From Devosia enhydra (GTDB lineage: Bacteria; Pseudomonadota; Alphaproteobacteria; Rhizobiales; Devosiaceae), in NCBI RefSeq assembly GCF_900119845.1, contig NZ_FPKU01000002.1:268055-332054 (forward strand): a DNA stretch of 64,000 bases, in the 5' to 3' direction. Every line of letters starts with the position of its first letter. The stretch's first letter is position 1. Below, one piece after another: positions 43,725 to 52,457 of this stretch. The translations under genes and the position numbers were made by a program. A model generated the notes under the pieces. It did not search any database. It was not told the DNA's origin and saw only the letters and a program-made list of their open reading frames with translations.

Positions 43725-44635
43725 AGGCCGCCGCGGATCGGATTGATGGCGAAGTCCTCGACCAGGAGGTCCGCAAGGCCATAGGCGTCAAAGATCGCCT
43801 CATAGGCCCCGTCGGCCGCGAGCTTTTCCATCGCTGCAAGCACGGCCGTGGCCAGCTCGGGGTTCTGCTTGGACATGCCCATGCCCGAGAACACCCCGAC
43901 CTGGAAGATGTCGGTTTCGGCGCTGAAGGCCGCCAGCCGATCGCTCTGGGTGCTGGCGACGTAGAGCGCGCTGGCAGAGCCCATGACGGTCGTGTCGTTG
44001 CGTCCGGACAGCACGGCGACGATGGTGGCGTTCTGGTCGCCATAGGCGTTGACGATCGGCTCAGCCTTGCCGGCCGCCGCGCAGCCAGCCTTCAGCGCTT
44101 CCATGTTGCGCTCGACCGGCACGCTGCCCGAGACGATGGCGAGGCTCTTGCCGCAGAAATCGAGCGGATCGCTATAGGTCTCGCCGGCGCGGAAGACGAA
44201 GCCCGGCGTCACCTTGATCCAGTTGATGATGTTGAACTGTTCTTCTGTCGCAGCCGAATCGAGGAAGGGGCCCATGCCCAGCTCGTAACGGCCGCTCTCG
44301 ATGGCGACACGGCTGGCCGCGACGCTGGAATTGTCCTCGATCACCGCATCGAGCCCCATGGTGGCGGCAATCGCGCTCCCGAGATCGATCACGGCGCCGA
44401 AGAGCTGCGAGCTCTCATTGGTCATGGTGTAGGGCGTGTTGCCATAGACCGAGATCCGGAGAACGCCCGCATCCCTGATCGCCTGCGGCACCAGCTCGGC
44501 AACAGCGGGGTCGGCGGCAATGGCGCTCGCCGCCTCGCCCACCACATAGCCTTCGGCCGCGCCGGCCGGCATGGCACCCAGCGCAAAGGTTGTGCAGGCA
44601 AGCGCCAGCAGTGACGTCCGCGTTGAAAACTGCAT
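43721..44635 (-). CDS. Polar amino acid-type ABC transporter substrate-binding protein
   Basis: 304 residues. Signal peptide at about 1-26 (MQFSTRTSLLALACTTFALG, ending GAAEG). Family 3 segments are recognisable: VLRISVYGNTPYTMTN, VIDLGSAIAATMGLDAVIE, RYELGMGPFLDSAATEEQF and GKSLAIVSGSVPVERN. The ligand is not predictable. First gene of the leftward operon, facing the LysR gene across 95 bases. Confidence 0.9.
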   Translation of the reverse strand: MQFSTRTSLLALACTTFALGAMPAGAAEGYVVGEAASAIAADPAVAELVPQAIRDAGVLRISVYGNTPYTMTNESSQLFGAVIDLGSAIAATMGLDAVIEDNSSVAASRVAIESGRYELGMGPFLDSAATEEQFNIINWIKVTPGFVFRAGETYSDPLDFCGKSLAIVSGSVPVERNMEALKAGCAAAGKAEPIVNAYGDQNATIVAVLSGRNDTTVMGSASALYVASTQSDRLAAFSAETDIFQVGVFSGMGMSKQNPELATAVLAAMEKLAADGAYEAIFDAYGLADLLVEDFAINPIRGGL

Positions 44636-44730
44636 CGTGATCCTCCCGTTCGAGATGGCCCGTTGTCAGGTCCTCTTCCCATGGCGGACGCTAGCAAGAC
44701 TGCGTGGAGAGAGGATATAACGCGAGCATT
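44636..44730. promoter_or_regulatory. Divergent gap between binding-protein and LysR genes
   Basis: 95 bases. The only structured element I see is ATAA-N8-TTAT at 44717-44732, overlapping the LysR start codon, a dyad of the size used by LysR regulators. A purine run (GGAGAGAGG, 44706-44714) precedes it. Shared control of both genes by the LysR protein is the usual logic for this layout. Confidence 0.4.
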
Positions 44731-45660
44731 ATGTCCATCATTCAACAAGCTGATATCCGCCGCTTCGATGTCGGCACCCTGATGCTGGTCCGCACCATAT
44801 TGAGCGAGGGCAGCATCACGGCGGCCGCGCGCATCTCGGGGGTGTCGCAACCGGCGGCAAGCAATGCCCTGGCGCGCTGCCGCCGCGCCTTCGCCGATGC
44901 GCTGCTGGTGCGCGGTCCTTCGGGCATGGCGTTGACCGCGCGCGGACGCATCCTGCTCGAACAGCTCAACGATGTCGCGCCCCGCATCGAGGCGATGACA
45001 CGCCCGCCCGAGTTTTCGCCCGAGGCTTCGACCGCCATGATGGCGCTGGGCGCCAGCGATCATGCCAGCCTGCTGCTGATCCCGAGGCTCACCGAGCGCA
45101 TCAGCAAAACCGCGCCCGAAGTGCGGCTCGCCGTCTCGCTGGTCCAGGCCGGCGGGTCCGATCCGGACCGGCTGGAGCGTGCCGGGGTCGATCTGCGGCT
45201 GGGCTGGCTGCAATCGCTGCCGCAATCCTGGTACACCCGCAAGCTCATCGACGACGAGATCGGCATCATCGTGCGGGCCGATGCTGAGGTGACGGCAAAG
45301 ACCATCGACCGGGCCTTCTTCCTCTCCACCCGCCACGTCGCGCTCGCCACGGACCGGCCCTATTACCAGACGCTGGCCGATCAGGCGCTGGCCCGCCAGG
45401 GCATCGAGCGCAAGGTGGGGGTATGGATCACCAATTTTTCGGCCATCCCGCTCATCGTCGCGCAATCGGACATGATCGCCTTCTTTCCCGTTTCCATCGC
45501 GCGGATGTATCAAAGCTTTGCCAATATCAAGGTGCTGCCCAGCCCCGTCGAGGTCGGCAGCTACAATGTCTCGATGGCCTGGCACCCCCGCATCCACGAG
45601 GATCCGGGCTACAAATGGCTGCGCAGCCAGTTGATCGCGGCAGCCAGCGACCTACCCTGA
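44731..45660 (+). CDS. LysR family transcriptional regulator
   Basis: 309 residues. The N-terminal winged helix reads MLVRTILSEGSITAAARISGVSQPAASNALARCRR, with the family recognition helix SQPAASNAL. The effector domain follows (LGASDHASLLLIPRLTERI, as in NodD/NahR/PnbR-type regulators). ATG 44731 was preferred to a GTG at 44704 that adds nine residues. The LysR gene is divergent from the ABC importer operon it probably regulates. Of the subfamilies, it looks closest to regulators of aromatic or plant-signal responses, but I would not assign a ligand. Confidence 0.9.
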   Translation: MSIIQQADIRRFDVGTLMLVRTILSEGSITAAARISGVSQPAASNALARCRRAFADALLVRGPSGMALTARGRILLEQLNDVAPRIEAMTRPPEFSPEASTAMMALGASDHASLLLIPRLTERISKTAPEVRLAVSLVQAGGSDPDRLERAGVDLRLGWLQSLPQSWYTRKLIDDEIGIIVRADAEVTAKTIDRAFFLSTRHVALATDRPYYQTLADQALARQGIERKVGVWITNFSAIPLIVAQSDMIAFFPVSIARMYQSFANIKVLPSPVEVGSYNVSMAWHPRIHEDPGYKWLRSQLIAAASDLP

Positions 45661-45672
45661 CGTCCTCCTGAG

Positions 45673-45690
45673 GCCGGGGTGCGCCCCGGC
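45673..45690 (+). terminator. Stem-loop after the LysR gene, possible terminator
   Basis: GCCGGGG (45673-45679) pairs perfectly with CCCCGGC (45684-45690) around a TGCG loop, 12 bases after the LysR stop. No T-run follows, so it is a weak terminator candidate at best. The rest of the 164-base gap (45661-45824) before the glycan genes holds a second small dyad (TCGGG/CCCGA near 45716-45732) and no clear promoter. Confidence 0.4.
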
Positions 45691-45824
45691 AACCAACCGC
45701 ATCGAGCCAAGTTATCGGGCTGAACACCCGACGGCACCGAGACCCATTCCCCGCCGCTTCAATCCTGTTTCCCCGCCCGCAGCGTACCCCGCCGCGGCTC
45801 GCGACCCCATGCCCGGAGGACCGC

Positions 45825-46976
45825 ATGCACAGTTCTGCCCAGCCGCTGCGCGACGCGGTCGTGGTGATCAGCGACCTCGTGCAGGACCGCTCCGATTTTC
45901 CAGAGGCCTCCGAGCCGGTTTTCGAAAGCAACACGGCTGGCGACGTATCGGTCGAGGGCGGCTATCTCGAGCGCCTGCCCCTGGCGCTGGTGCGGGCGGG
46001 CCGCGCCCGCTTCGCCGAAATCTGGCACCATCACCGGGGCGAAGCCATCACGGCGCGCCGCGATAACGCTGCCCTCGCGCGCCGCGCCTTTCCCGGGTCC
46101 GGCGGCCCCCCCTTTCACTCCGATGCCATGGTGGAGTTCATCCATCGCCATGGCGCGCCCCGCATCCTCTGCGTTTTGGGGCTCGGCGTCTCCGAAGCGG
46201 TGCTCGAGGCCTGCGGGGAAAGCCTCATCCTCTACAATTCCATCGACGTGCCGGCCTTGCGGGTGCCGGCCGAAATCAGCCGGCATTTCGACCTCGTGAT
46301 CACCGGAGCGGACTGGCAGAGCGCCGATGTGCGCGCGCGTCATCCGCACATGCCGACGCTCGTGTTGCCGATCGGGCCGGACTTCGCCTCGCCCGAGACC
46401 TTCTTTCCCATCCCCGGGCCCAAACCCTACGACCTCATCTATGTTGCTGCCGCCCAGCCCTACAAGCGGCACGATATCCTCTTTGCCGCCCTCCAGCGCT
46501 CGCCCCGCCCACTGAGGGCGCTCTGCGTCATGGGCTATGGCGACGATGGAGACCGATTGCGACACGAAGCACATGCGCTCGGCCTTGCCGTGGATTTCGT
46601 CGGGCCGCCCGGCGTCCCGCATGCCGAGGTCAACCGCCTGATGAACACTGCGAAAATCGGCGTCGTCTGCGGGGAAAACGACGGCGCCCCCGCCATCTTG
46701 ACCGAATATATGCTCGCGGGCCTGCCGGTGGTCGCCAACGCGGCCTTGCGCTGCGGGCTCGACTATATCCGCCCTGAAACCGGCCTCGCTGCCCCCGCCG
46801 ACCGGTTCGAGCACGCCATCATCGAAGCGCTCGCGTGCGCAGATTTCACACCCCGCCAGACCGTGCTCGATCACTGGGCGTGGCCGCATTCGGTGCGCCA
46901 CCTCGGCGCCGCCATCGATGCCCTGCACCCCGCCCCCGTCCCCATGCAGCCGGACCTTATGGACATTTCAGCATGA
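45825..46976 (+). CDS. Glycosyltransferase, GT-B fold (family 4-like)
   Basis: 383 residues. The C-terminal half carries the nucleotide-sugar part of a GT-B fold: YDLIYVAAAQPYKRHDILFAAL, a GPPGVPHAEVNRLMNTAKIGVV segment and the motif ENDGAPAILTEYMLAGLPVV, corresponding to the E-x7-E region of GT4 enzymes. The N-terminal half is less conserved. It is the first of six genes that overlap or nearly touch (45825-54736), and the four-base overlap with the next gene couples their translation. A role in making a surface glycan or an exopolysaccharide is likely; the sugar and acceptor are unknown. Confidence 0.82.
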   Translation: MHSSAQPLRDAVVVISDLVQDRSDFPEASEPVFESNTAGDVSVEGGYLERLPLALVRAGRARFAEIWHHHRGEAITARRDNAALARRAFPGSGGPPFHSDAMVEFIHRHGAPRILCVLGLGVSEAVLEACGESLILYNSIDVPALRVPAEISRHFDLVITGADWQSADVRARHPHMPTLVLPIGPDFASPETFFPIPGPKPYDLIYVAAAQPYKRHDILFAALQRSPRPLRALCVMGYGDDGDRLRHEAHALGLAVDFVGPPGVPHAEVNRLMNTAKIGVVCGENDGAPAILTEYMLAGLPVVANAALRCGLDYIRPETGLAAPADRFEHAIIEALACADFTPRQTVLDHWAWPHSVRHLGAAIDALHPAPVPMQPDLMDISA

Positions 46977-49300
46977 ACGAGCATGTCACACCCCATTCCG
47001 GCCGGGCCGCCAGCACTCCGGATATCCCGCTGATCTGCTTTTCGCATCTTCGGTGGGATTTCGTATTGCAGCGGCCCCAGCATCTGATGAGCCGGTTCGG
47101 ACGCACCCGGCAGATCTATTTCTTCGAAGAGCACATCCCCACCGATCATCACGCCCCCTATCTCGAATACCACCCCTATGAGGGCACCGGCATCGTGTCG
47201 CTGCGCCCGCGCATCCCGCATCATTGGGACGAGGCGCGGCGGGAGGCGGGGCTGGCCGGCCTTCTCGACATGATGCTGCGGCTCAACGGCATCGTGCGGC
47301 CGATCCTGTGGTTCTACAGCCCGGTGATGTTCGGCTTTGCCCGGCATGTCGAGGCCGCCGCGGTGGTCTATGACTGCATGGACGAGCTCGCCAATTTCCG
47401 CTTCGCGCCGCCCAATCTCAAGGCGCTGGAAGCTGATCTCATGGAGCGGGCCGACCTCGTGCTCACCGGGGGAGCGAGCCTCTTCGAAGCCCGGCGCCAC
47501 CGGCACGACAACATCCACGCCTTTCCCTCGGGCGTCGATATCGGGCATTTCGGCGCGGTTCGAGAAGGGCTGGCGCCGGCCGCCGACATTGCCCAACTGC
47601 CGGGCAAGCGGCTCGGCTATTACGGCGTCATCGACGAGCGCATCGATCTGGGGCTCATCGACCGGCTCGCGGAAGCGAAGCCCGACTGGTCGGTGATCAT
47701 GGTCGGCCCCCTCGCCAAGATCGATCCGCGCGACCTGCCGAACCGTCCCAATCTGCATTTCCTCGGGCAGCGCGCCTATGCCGATCTGCCGCACTATCTG
47801 GCCGGATGGGACGTGGCGCTGATGCCCTTCGCGATCAATGACGCGACGCGCTTCATCAGCCCTACCAAGACGCCCGAATATCTGGCCGCCGGCCTGCCCG
47901 TGGTCTCGACGCCGATCACCGACGTGGTCGAAACCTATGGCGATATCGATGCCGTGCGCATCGCGGCCAGTCCCGAGGACTTCATCGCCGCCTGCGAGGC
48001 GGCGCTCGCTCTCGACCCCGCCGCCTATCTGCCGGCGGTGGACGTACGGATCGCGTCGATGGGCTGGGACGAGAGTTTCCGCCGCATCTCAACCCTCCTC
48101 GATGCGGCTGTTGCCAATGGCCAGCAATGGCTGACCGCGCCGCGCATCCGCCGCACCCGGCGCGACGGGCCCTATGACTATCTCATCGTCGGCGCCGGCT
48201 TTGCCGGCAGCGTGCTGGCCGAGCGGCTGGCCTCGGACGGCGGCAAGCGCGTGCTGCTCTGCGACCGGCGCCCCCATATCGGGGGCAATGCCTATGATCA
48301 TTTCGATCGCGCCGGCATCCTCGTGCACAAATACGGCCCGCACATCTTCCACACCAACAGCGAGGATATCGTCGCCTACCTCTCCCGCTTCACCGCCTGG
48401 CGGCCCTATGAGCATCGCGTGCTGGCGGCCGTCGGAGACCATCGGGTGCCGATGCCGATCAACCGCACGACGCTCAATACGCTTTATGGCCTCGGCCTTG
48501 CGAGCGACGCGGAAACCGAAGCCTTCCTCCAGGGGCGCGCCGAGGCCGTCGACCCCATAAGCAGCGCCCGGGACGTGGTGGTGAGCCAGGTCGGCAGCGA
48601 ACTCTACCGCACCTTTTTCGAAGGCTATACGCGCAAGCAATGGGGGCTCGACCCCAGCGCGCTCGACAAGGCGGTGACCGCCCGCGTGCCCACGCGCTTC
48701 AATACCGATGATCGCTATTTCCTCGACCGGTTCCAGGCCATGCCGCTGCATGGCTATACCGCCATGTTCGAGAAGATGATCGATCATGACGGGATCGAGC
48801 TGGCACTGGGCGTCGACCATCGCGAGCTGCGCAATCAGCGCCTTGCGCCCCACACCATCTTTACCGGCCCGATCGACGAGTATTTCGACCACCGCTTCGG
48901 CGCCCTGCCTTATCGCAGCCTTGCCTTCCGGCACGAGACGCTCGACCAGCGGCGCTTCCAGCCGGTCGCCGTGGTCAATTATCCCGCCCCCGAGGTGCCC
49001 TATACGCGCATCACCGAATATAAGCACCTGACCGGCCAGGTGCACCGGCAGACCAGCATCACCTATGAATTCCCGCAGGATGACGGGGACCCATACTACC
49101 CCATTCCCCGGCCGGAAAATGCCGCGCTCTACAAGCGCTACGAGGCGCTTGCCCATGAGCATCCCCAGGTCACCTTCGTGGGGCGGCTGGGCACCTATCG
49201 CTACTACAACATGGACCAGGTCGTGGGCCAGGCGCTCGCCACCTATCGGCGCATGAGCAGCGTGCCCGAATTCCGCCAGACCGACGCGGTGTCGGCGTGA
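46973..49300 (+). CDS. Fusion of glycosyltransferase and UDP-galactopyranose mutase
   Basis: 775 residues in one frame. Residues about 15-390 are a GT-B glycosyltransferase: PLICFSHLRWDFVLQRPQHL at the start, FPSGVDIGHF, and the donor-site segment ISPTKTPEYLAAGLPVVSTP. Residues about 400-760 are a UDP-galactopyranose mutase: FAD motif GAGFAG at 407-412, RRPHIGGNAYDHFD, YGPHIFHTN, FFEGYTRKQWGLDP and the C-terminal YRYYNMDQVVGQAL. The mutase makes UDP-galactofuranose and the fused transferase may use it directly. No stop or frame break separates the halves. It is coupled by ATGA to the gene before and overlaps the one after by four bases. Confidence 0.9.
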   Translation: MNEHVTPHSGRAASTPDIPLICFSHLRWDFVLQRPQHLMSRFGRTRQIYFFEEHIPTDHHAPYLEYHPYEGTGIVSLRPRIPHHWDEARREAGLAGLLDMMLRLNGIVRPILWFYSPVMFGFARHVEAAAVVYDCMDELANFRFAPPNLKALEADLMERADLVLTGGASLFEARRHRHDNIHAFPSGVDIGHFGAVREGLAPAADIAQLPGKRLGYYGVIDERIDLGLIDRLAEAKPDWSVIMVGPLAKIDPRDLPNRPNLHFLGQRAYADLPHYLAGWDVALMPFAINDATRFISPTKTPEYLAAGLPVVSTPITDVVETYGDIDAVRIAASPEDFIAACEAALALDPAAYLPAVDVRIASMGWDESFRRISTLLDAAVANGQQWLTAPRIRRTRRDGPYDYLIVGAGFAGSVLAERLASDGGKRVLLCDRRPHIGGNAYDHFDRAGILVHKYGPHIFHTNSEDIVAYLSRFTAWRPYEHRVLAAVGDHRVPMPINRTTLNTLYGLGLASDAETEAFLQGRAEAVDPISSARDVVVSQVGSELYRTFFEGYTRKQWGLDPSALDKAVTARVPTRFNTDDRYFLDRFQAMPLHGYTAMFEKMIDHDGIELALGVDHRELRNQRLAPHTIFTGPIDEYFDHRFGALPYRSLAFRHETLDQRRFQPVAVVNYPAPEVPYTRITEYKHLTGQVHRQTSITYEFPQDDGDPYYPIPRPENAALYKRYEALAHEHPQVTFVGRLGTYRYYNMDQVVGQALATYRRMSSVPEFRQTDAVSA

Positions 49301-50385
49301 AAAGGATCGTTCTGGCTACCGACAGCGCGCAACCCTCGGGCATGGGCGAGCACATGCTGACGCTGGGCGCGGCCCTGTCAGGCTTCGACATCACCCTTGC
49401 CTGTCCGGAGGGTGAAGCGGGCCGCGCGCTGCTGAGAAAGGCGGCGTTGGCAGGGCTCGCCATCAAGGCCATCGACTTGGACCGGCTCGACCGCTTCGGC
49501 ACCTGGATCAGGGCAGCGGCCATCGATCTCGTCCATGTCCATGCCGGCATCGGCTGGGAGGGGCATGACCTCGTGCGCGTCGCCAAGGCCGCCGGAGTGC
49601 CCGTGGTGCGCACCGAGCATCTGCCCTATCTGCTGACGAGCCCCGTCCAGCAGGCCCAGTATCGGGCCATGCTGATGTCGGTGGATCGGCGCATTGCTGT
49701 TTCCGATGCGGTCGCCGCGTCGCACGAGGGCACCGGGCCGGGCCGGCACTATGTGGTGCGCAACGGCCTGTCGCCGCGCCTGCCCTCGCGCCCTGCCGAG
49801 GAGACGCGCCAACGGCTCGGGCTTGCTCCCACGGACACTGTGCTGCTCAGCGTTGCGCGCCTCACCCCGCAAAAGGATCATATGGCCCTTATCGATGCGG
49901 CGCCCCGCGTGCTGGCGCGCCATAAAGGGGCAAAGTTCATCTTCGTGGGCAGCGGGTCCGAGGCCGAAGCGGTGGGTGCCGCGATCGCCGCCCGCGGGCT
50001 GGGCGACAGCATTCGCCTTCTGGGCCACCGCGACGACGTGCCCGATCTCCTCGCCATCGCCAACCTCTTCATCCTGCCCTCGCGCTTCGAGGGGCTCTCG
50101 CTGGCCCTGCTCGAAGCCATGGCGGCCGGCGTGCCGGCGCTCGCCACGGCGGTGGGCGGCAATCTCGAGGCGCTGGGGCAGAGCCACCCGCTTCAGGTGC
50201 CGCCCGGCGACAGCGACGCGCTGGCGGGCGCGATCCTGCGCGCCATCGAGGACAAGGCGCTGGCGAGCGCCGCGGCGCGTGGTGCGCAGGCCCGCTTCCA
50301 GGCCGGTTTCGCGGCCGATCGCATGGCTGCCGAAACGGCCGCCATCTATCTCTCTCTTCCCTCCATTTCAGGTACACGGCCATGA
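49297..50385 (+). CDS. Glycosyltransferase family 4 protein
   Basis: 362 residues. N-terminal Rossmann half with ATDSAQPSGMGEHMLTLG (glycine-containing acceptor loop) and a VHVHAGIGWEGHDLVRVAKA segment; C-terminal half with LLSVARLTPQKDHMALIDA and the donor motif PSRFEGLSLALLEAMAAG, which contains the E-x7-E of retaining GT4 enzymes. It overlaps the fusion gene by four bases and the following oxidoreductase gene by four. A transfer step in the same glycan pathway is expected. Confidence 0.9.
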   Translation: MKRIVLATDSAQPSGMGEHMLTLGAALSGFDITLACPEGEAGRALLRKAALAGLAIKAIDLDRLDRFGTWIRAAAIDLVHVHAGIGWEGHDLVRVAKAAGVPVVRTEHLPYLLTSPVQQAQYRAMLMSVDRRIAVSDAVAASHEGTGPGRHYVVRNGLSPRLPSRPAEETRQRLGLAPTDTVLLSVARLTPQKDHMALIDAAPRVLARHKGAKFIFVGSGSEAEAVGAAIAARGLGDSIRLLGHRDDVPDLLAIANLFILPSRFEGLSLALLEAMAAGVPALATAVGGNLEALGQSHPLQVPPGDSDALAGAILRAIEDKALASAAARGAQARFQAGFAADRMAAETAAIYLSLPSISGTRP

Positions 50386-51356
50386 GCAAGACCCGCATCG
50401 GCTTTATCGGGGTGGGCGGCATCGCGCAGCGCCATCTCGGGGTGCTCGAACAGTTTCCCGATGTCAGTCTCGTCGCCTTTGCCGATCCCGATTTCGATCG
50501 CGCGGTGGATGCCGCTGCCCGGTTCGGCGCGCGCGCCTTTGCCGACCATACCGGCATGCTCGAGGCCGCCGACCTCGATGCCGTCTATATCTGCGTGCCG
50601 CCCTTCGCCCATGGCGCGCCCGAACAGGCCGTTATCGCGCGCAACCTGCCCTTCTTCGTCGAAAAGCCGCTGTCGCTCGACATCAATCTGGCCGAGGAGC
50701 TGGCGCGTGCCGTCGACGCTGCCGGCCTCGTGACCGCCGTCGGCTATCACTGGCGCTATCTCGACATTGTGGAAGAGGCGCGGCGCCGTCTTGCCGACAG
50801 GCCCGCTCAGCTTCTCTCGGGCTACTGGCTCGACCAGACCCCGCCGCCCCAATGGTGGTGGCGCGCCGATCGATCGGGCGGGCAGATGGTGGAGCAGGCG
50901 ACCCACATCATCGATCTGGCACGCTATCTGGCCGGCGAGGTGACGCAGGTTTTCGGGCTTGCCGGCCACATGGCGCGCGAGGGTTTTCCGGGGCTCGATG
51001 TCGCCACCGCCAGCACAGCCAGCCTGCGCTTTGCCTCGGGCGCCATCGGCAATCTGGGGGCCACCTGTTTGCTCGGCTGGGGCCACCGCGTCGGCCTGCA
51101 CGTCTTTGCAGACGGGCTCGCGCTCGAACTCAGCGACCACGACATCATGATCGATGTCGGCGCCGGCCGGCCGGTGATGCATGCCCAGGGCGATCCCGTC
51201 TGGGCCGAGGATCGCGATTTCATCGATGCGGTGCGCGGCGAAGCCAACCGTATCCGCAGCCCCTATGGCGAAGCGCTCAAGACCCACCGCGTCGCGCTCG
51301 CCATCGCGACATCGGCCCGCGAGGGGCGCGCCATCGATATGGCCGAGGACAACTAG
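50382..51356 (+). CDS. Gfo/Idh/MocA family oxidoreductase
   Basis: 324 residues. Rossmann motif GVGGIAQRH near residue 10, the intact cofactor motif EKP (E94-K95-P96 in FFVEKPLSLD), and the substrate-domain motif GGQMVEQATHIIDLAR with the conserved histidine. In glycan clusters such enzymes make keto or deoxy derivatives of nucleotide sugars or of the finished glycan. It is followed after six bases by a medium-chain dehydrogenase, and the two may act in sequence. Confidence 0.88.
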   Translation: MSKTRIGFIGVGGIAQRHLGVLEQFPDVSLVAFADPDFDRAVDAAARFGARAFADHTGMLEAADLDAVYICVPPFAHGAPEQAVIARNLPFFVEKPLSLDINLAEELARAVDAAGLVTAVGYHWRYLDIVEEARRRLADRPAQLLSGYWLDQTPPPQWWWRADRSGGQMVEQATHIIDLARYLAGEVTQVFGLAGHMAREGFPGLDVATASTASLRFASGAIGNLGATCLLGWGHRVGLHVFADGLALELSDHDIMIDVGAGRPVMHAQGDPVWAEDRDFIDAVRGEANRIRSPYGEALKTHRVALAIATSAREGRAIDMAEDN

Positions 51357-51362
51357 ATTATC

Positions 51363-52457
51363 ATGAGCGAGCGTCAGATCAGGTCCCTCGGCATCGCGCG
51401 CGAGGGTGAGGCCTATATCCATGATTACCCCGAAGGCGACCCGGCGGACGGGCATGTGCGGCTTGAAACGCTCTATTCCGGCTTTTCGGCTGGCACCGAG
51501 CTGACCTTTCTCAAGCACACCAATCCCTATTTCCATTCCCGCTGGGACGGAGACCGGGGTGTCTTCGTTCCGGGCGAAGCCAGCCTCCATTATCCCGTGC
51601 CGTTTCTGGGCTATATGGAGGTTGCCCGCGTCACCGAGAGCCGCAGCCCGGCCTTTTCGCGCGGGCAGGTGCTGGCAACGACCTTCGGGCACAAGAGCGG
51701 GCACACCGCCGACCCGGCCCGCGACGTGCTGATTGCGCTGCCCGAGGATATCGACCCGGTGCTCGGCGTGTTTGTCGCGCAGATGGGCCCAATCGCGGCC
51801 AACGGCATCCTGCATGCGGATGCGGAAATCTTCGGGCCCGGCGTCAGCATGCTGGGACAGAGCCTGCGCGATCGTCCGGTGCTGGTGATCGGGGCGGGCA
51901 CGGTGGGCTGGATGACCGCGCTGTTCGCCAGGCGCGCCGGCGCCTCGGAAGTCGTCATTGCCGATCCCTCACCTTTCCGCCGCCAAAGGATGGCGGCCCT
52001 CGGGCTTCTGGCCATGGACGAGCACGAGGCCTGGCAGCATGCGCGCACCCATTGGCACAGCGGGGGCGAGCGGGGCGCCGATTTCGTCTTCCAGACGCGC
52101 GCCCATGCCGGCAGCCTCCACACCGCGCTGCGGGCGCTGCGTCCGCAGGGCACGGTCATCGACCTCGCCTTCTATCAGGGCGGAGCCGAAGCGCTGCGGC
52201 TGGGCGAAGAATTCCACCATAACGGGCTTTCGATCCGCTGCGCGCAGATCAACCGCGTGCCACGCGGCCTTGCCCCGGCCTGGGATCGCCGCCGCCTGGC
52301 GCTCGAAACCATCGGCCTTCTGCGCGCCGAAGCGCCCGCCATCCTGCGCGAGGTGTTGACCCATGTCGTGCCGTTCGCCGATGCGCCCGCCTTACTCGCA
52401 GAGCTCGTCGCGACACGGCCCGAATTCCTCCAGATCGTCTTTCAGGTGGCCGATTGA
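51363..52457 (+). CDS. Medium-chain dehydrogenase/reductase-like protein
   Basis: 364 residues. The GroES-like N-terminal domain (SGFSAGTELTFLKHTNP) and the Rossmann motif GAGTVG at residues 177-182 (LVIGAGTVGWMTALFA) identify the zinc-type alcohol dehydrogenase superfamily. The structural four-cysteine zinc site is absent and I see no clear catalytic cysteine, as in the BchC-like and other zinc-independent branches. With the preceding Gfo/Idh/MocA gene it forms a pair seen in polysaccharide and aglycone-modifying clusters. The stop overlaps the next start by four bases. Confidence 0.8.
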   Translation: MSERQIRSLGIAREGEAYIHDYPEGDPADGHVRLETLYSGFSAGTELTFLKHTNPYFHSRWDGDRGVFVPGEASLHYPVPFLGYMEVARVTESRSPAFSRGQVLATTFGHKSGHTADPARDVLIALPEDIDPVLGVFVAQMGPIAANGILHADAEIFGPGVSMLGQSLRDRPVLVIGAGTVGWMTALFARRAGASEVVIADPSPFRRQRMAALGLLAMDEHEAWQHARTHWHSGGERGADFVFQTRAHAGSLHTALRALRPQGTVIDLAFYQGGAEALRLGEEFHHNGLSIRCAQINRVPRGLAPAWDRRRLALETIGLLRAEAPAILREVLTHVVPFADAPALLAELVATRPEFLQIVFQVAD

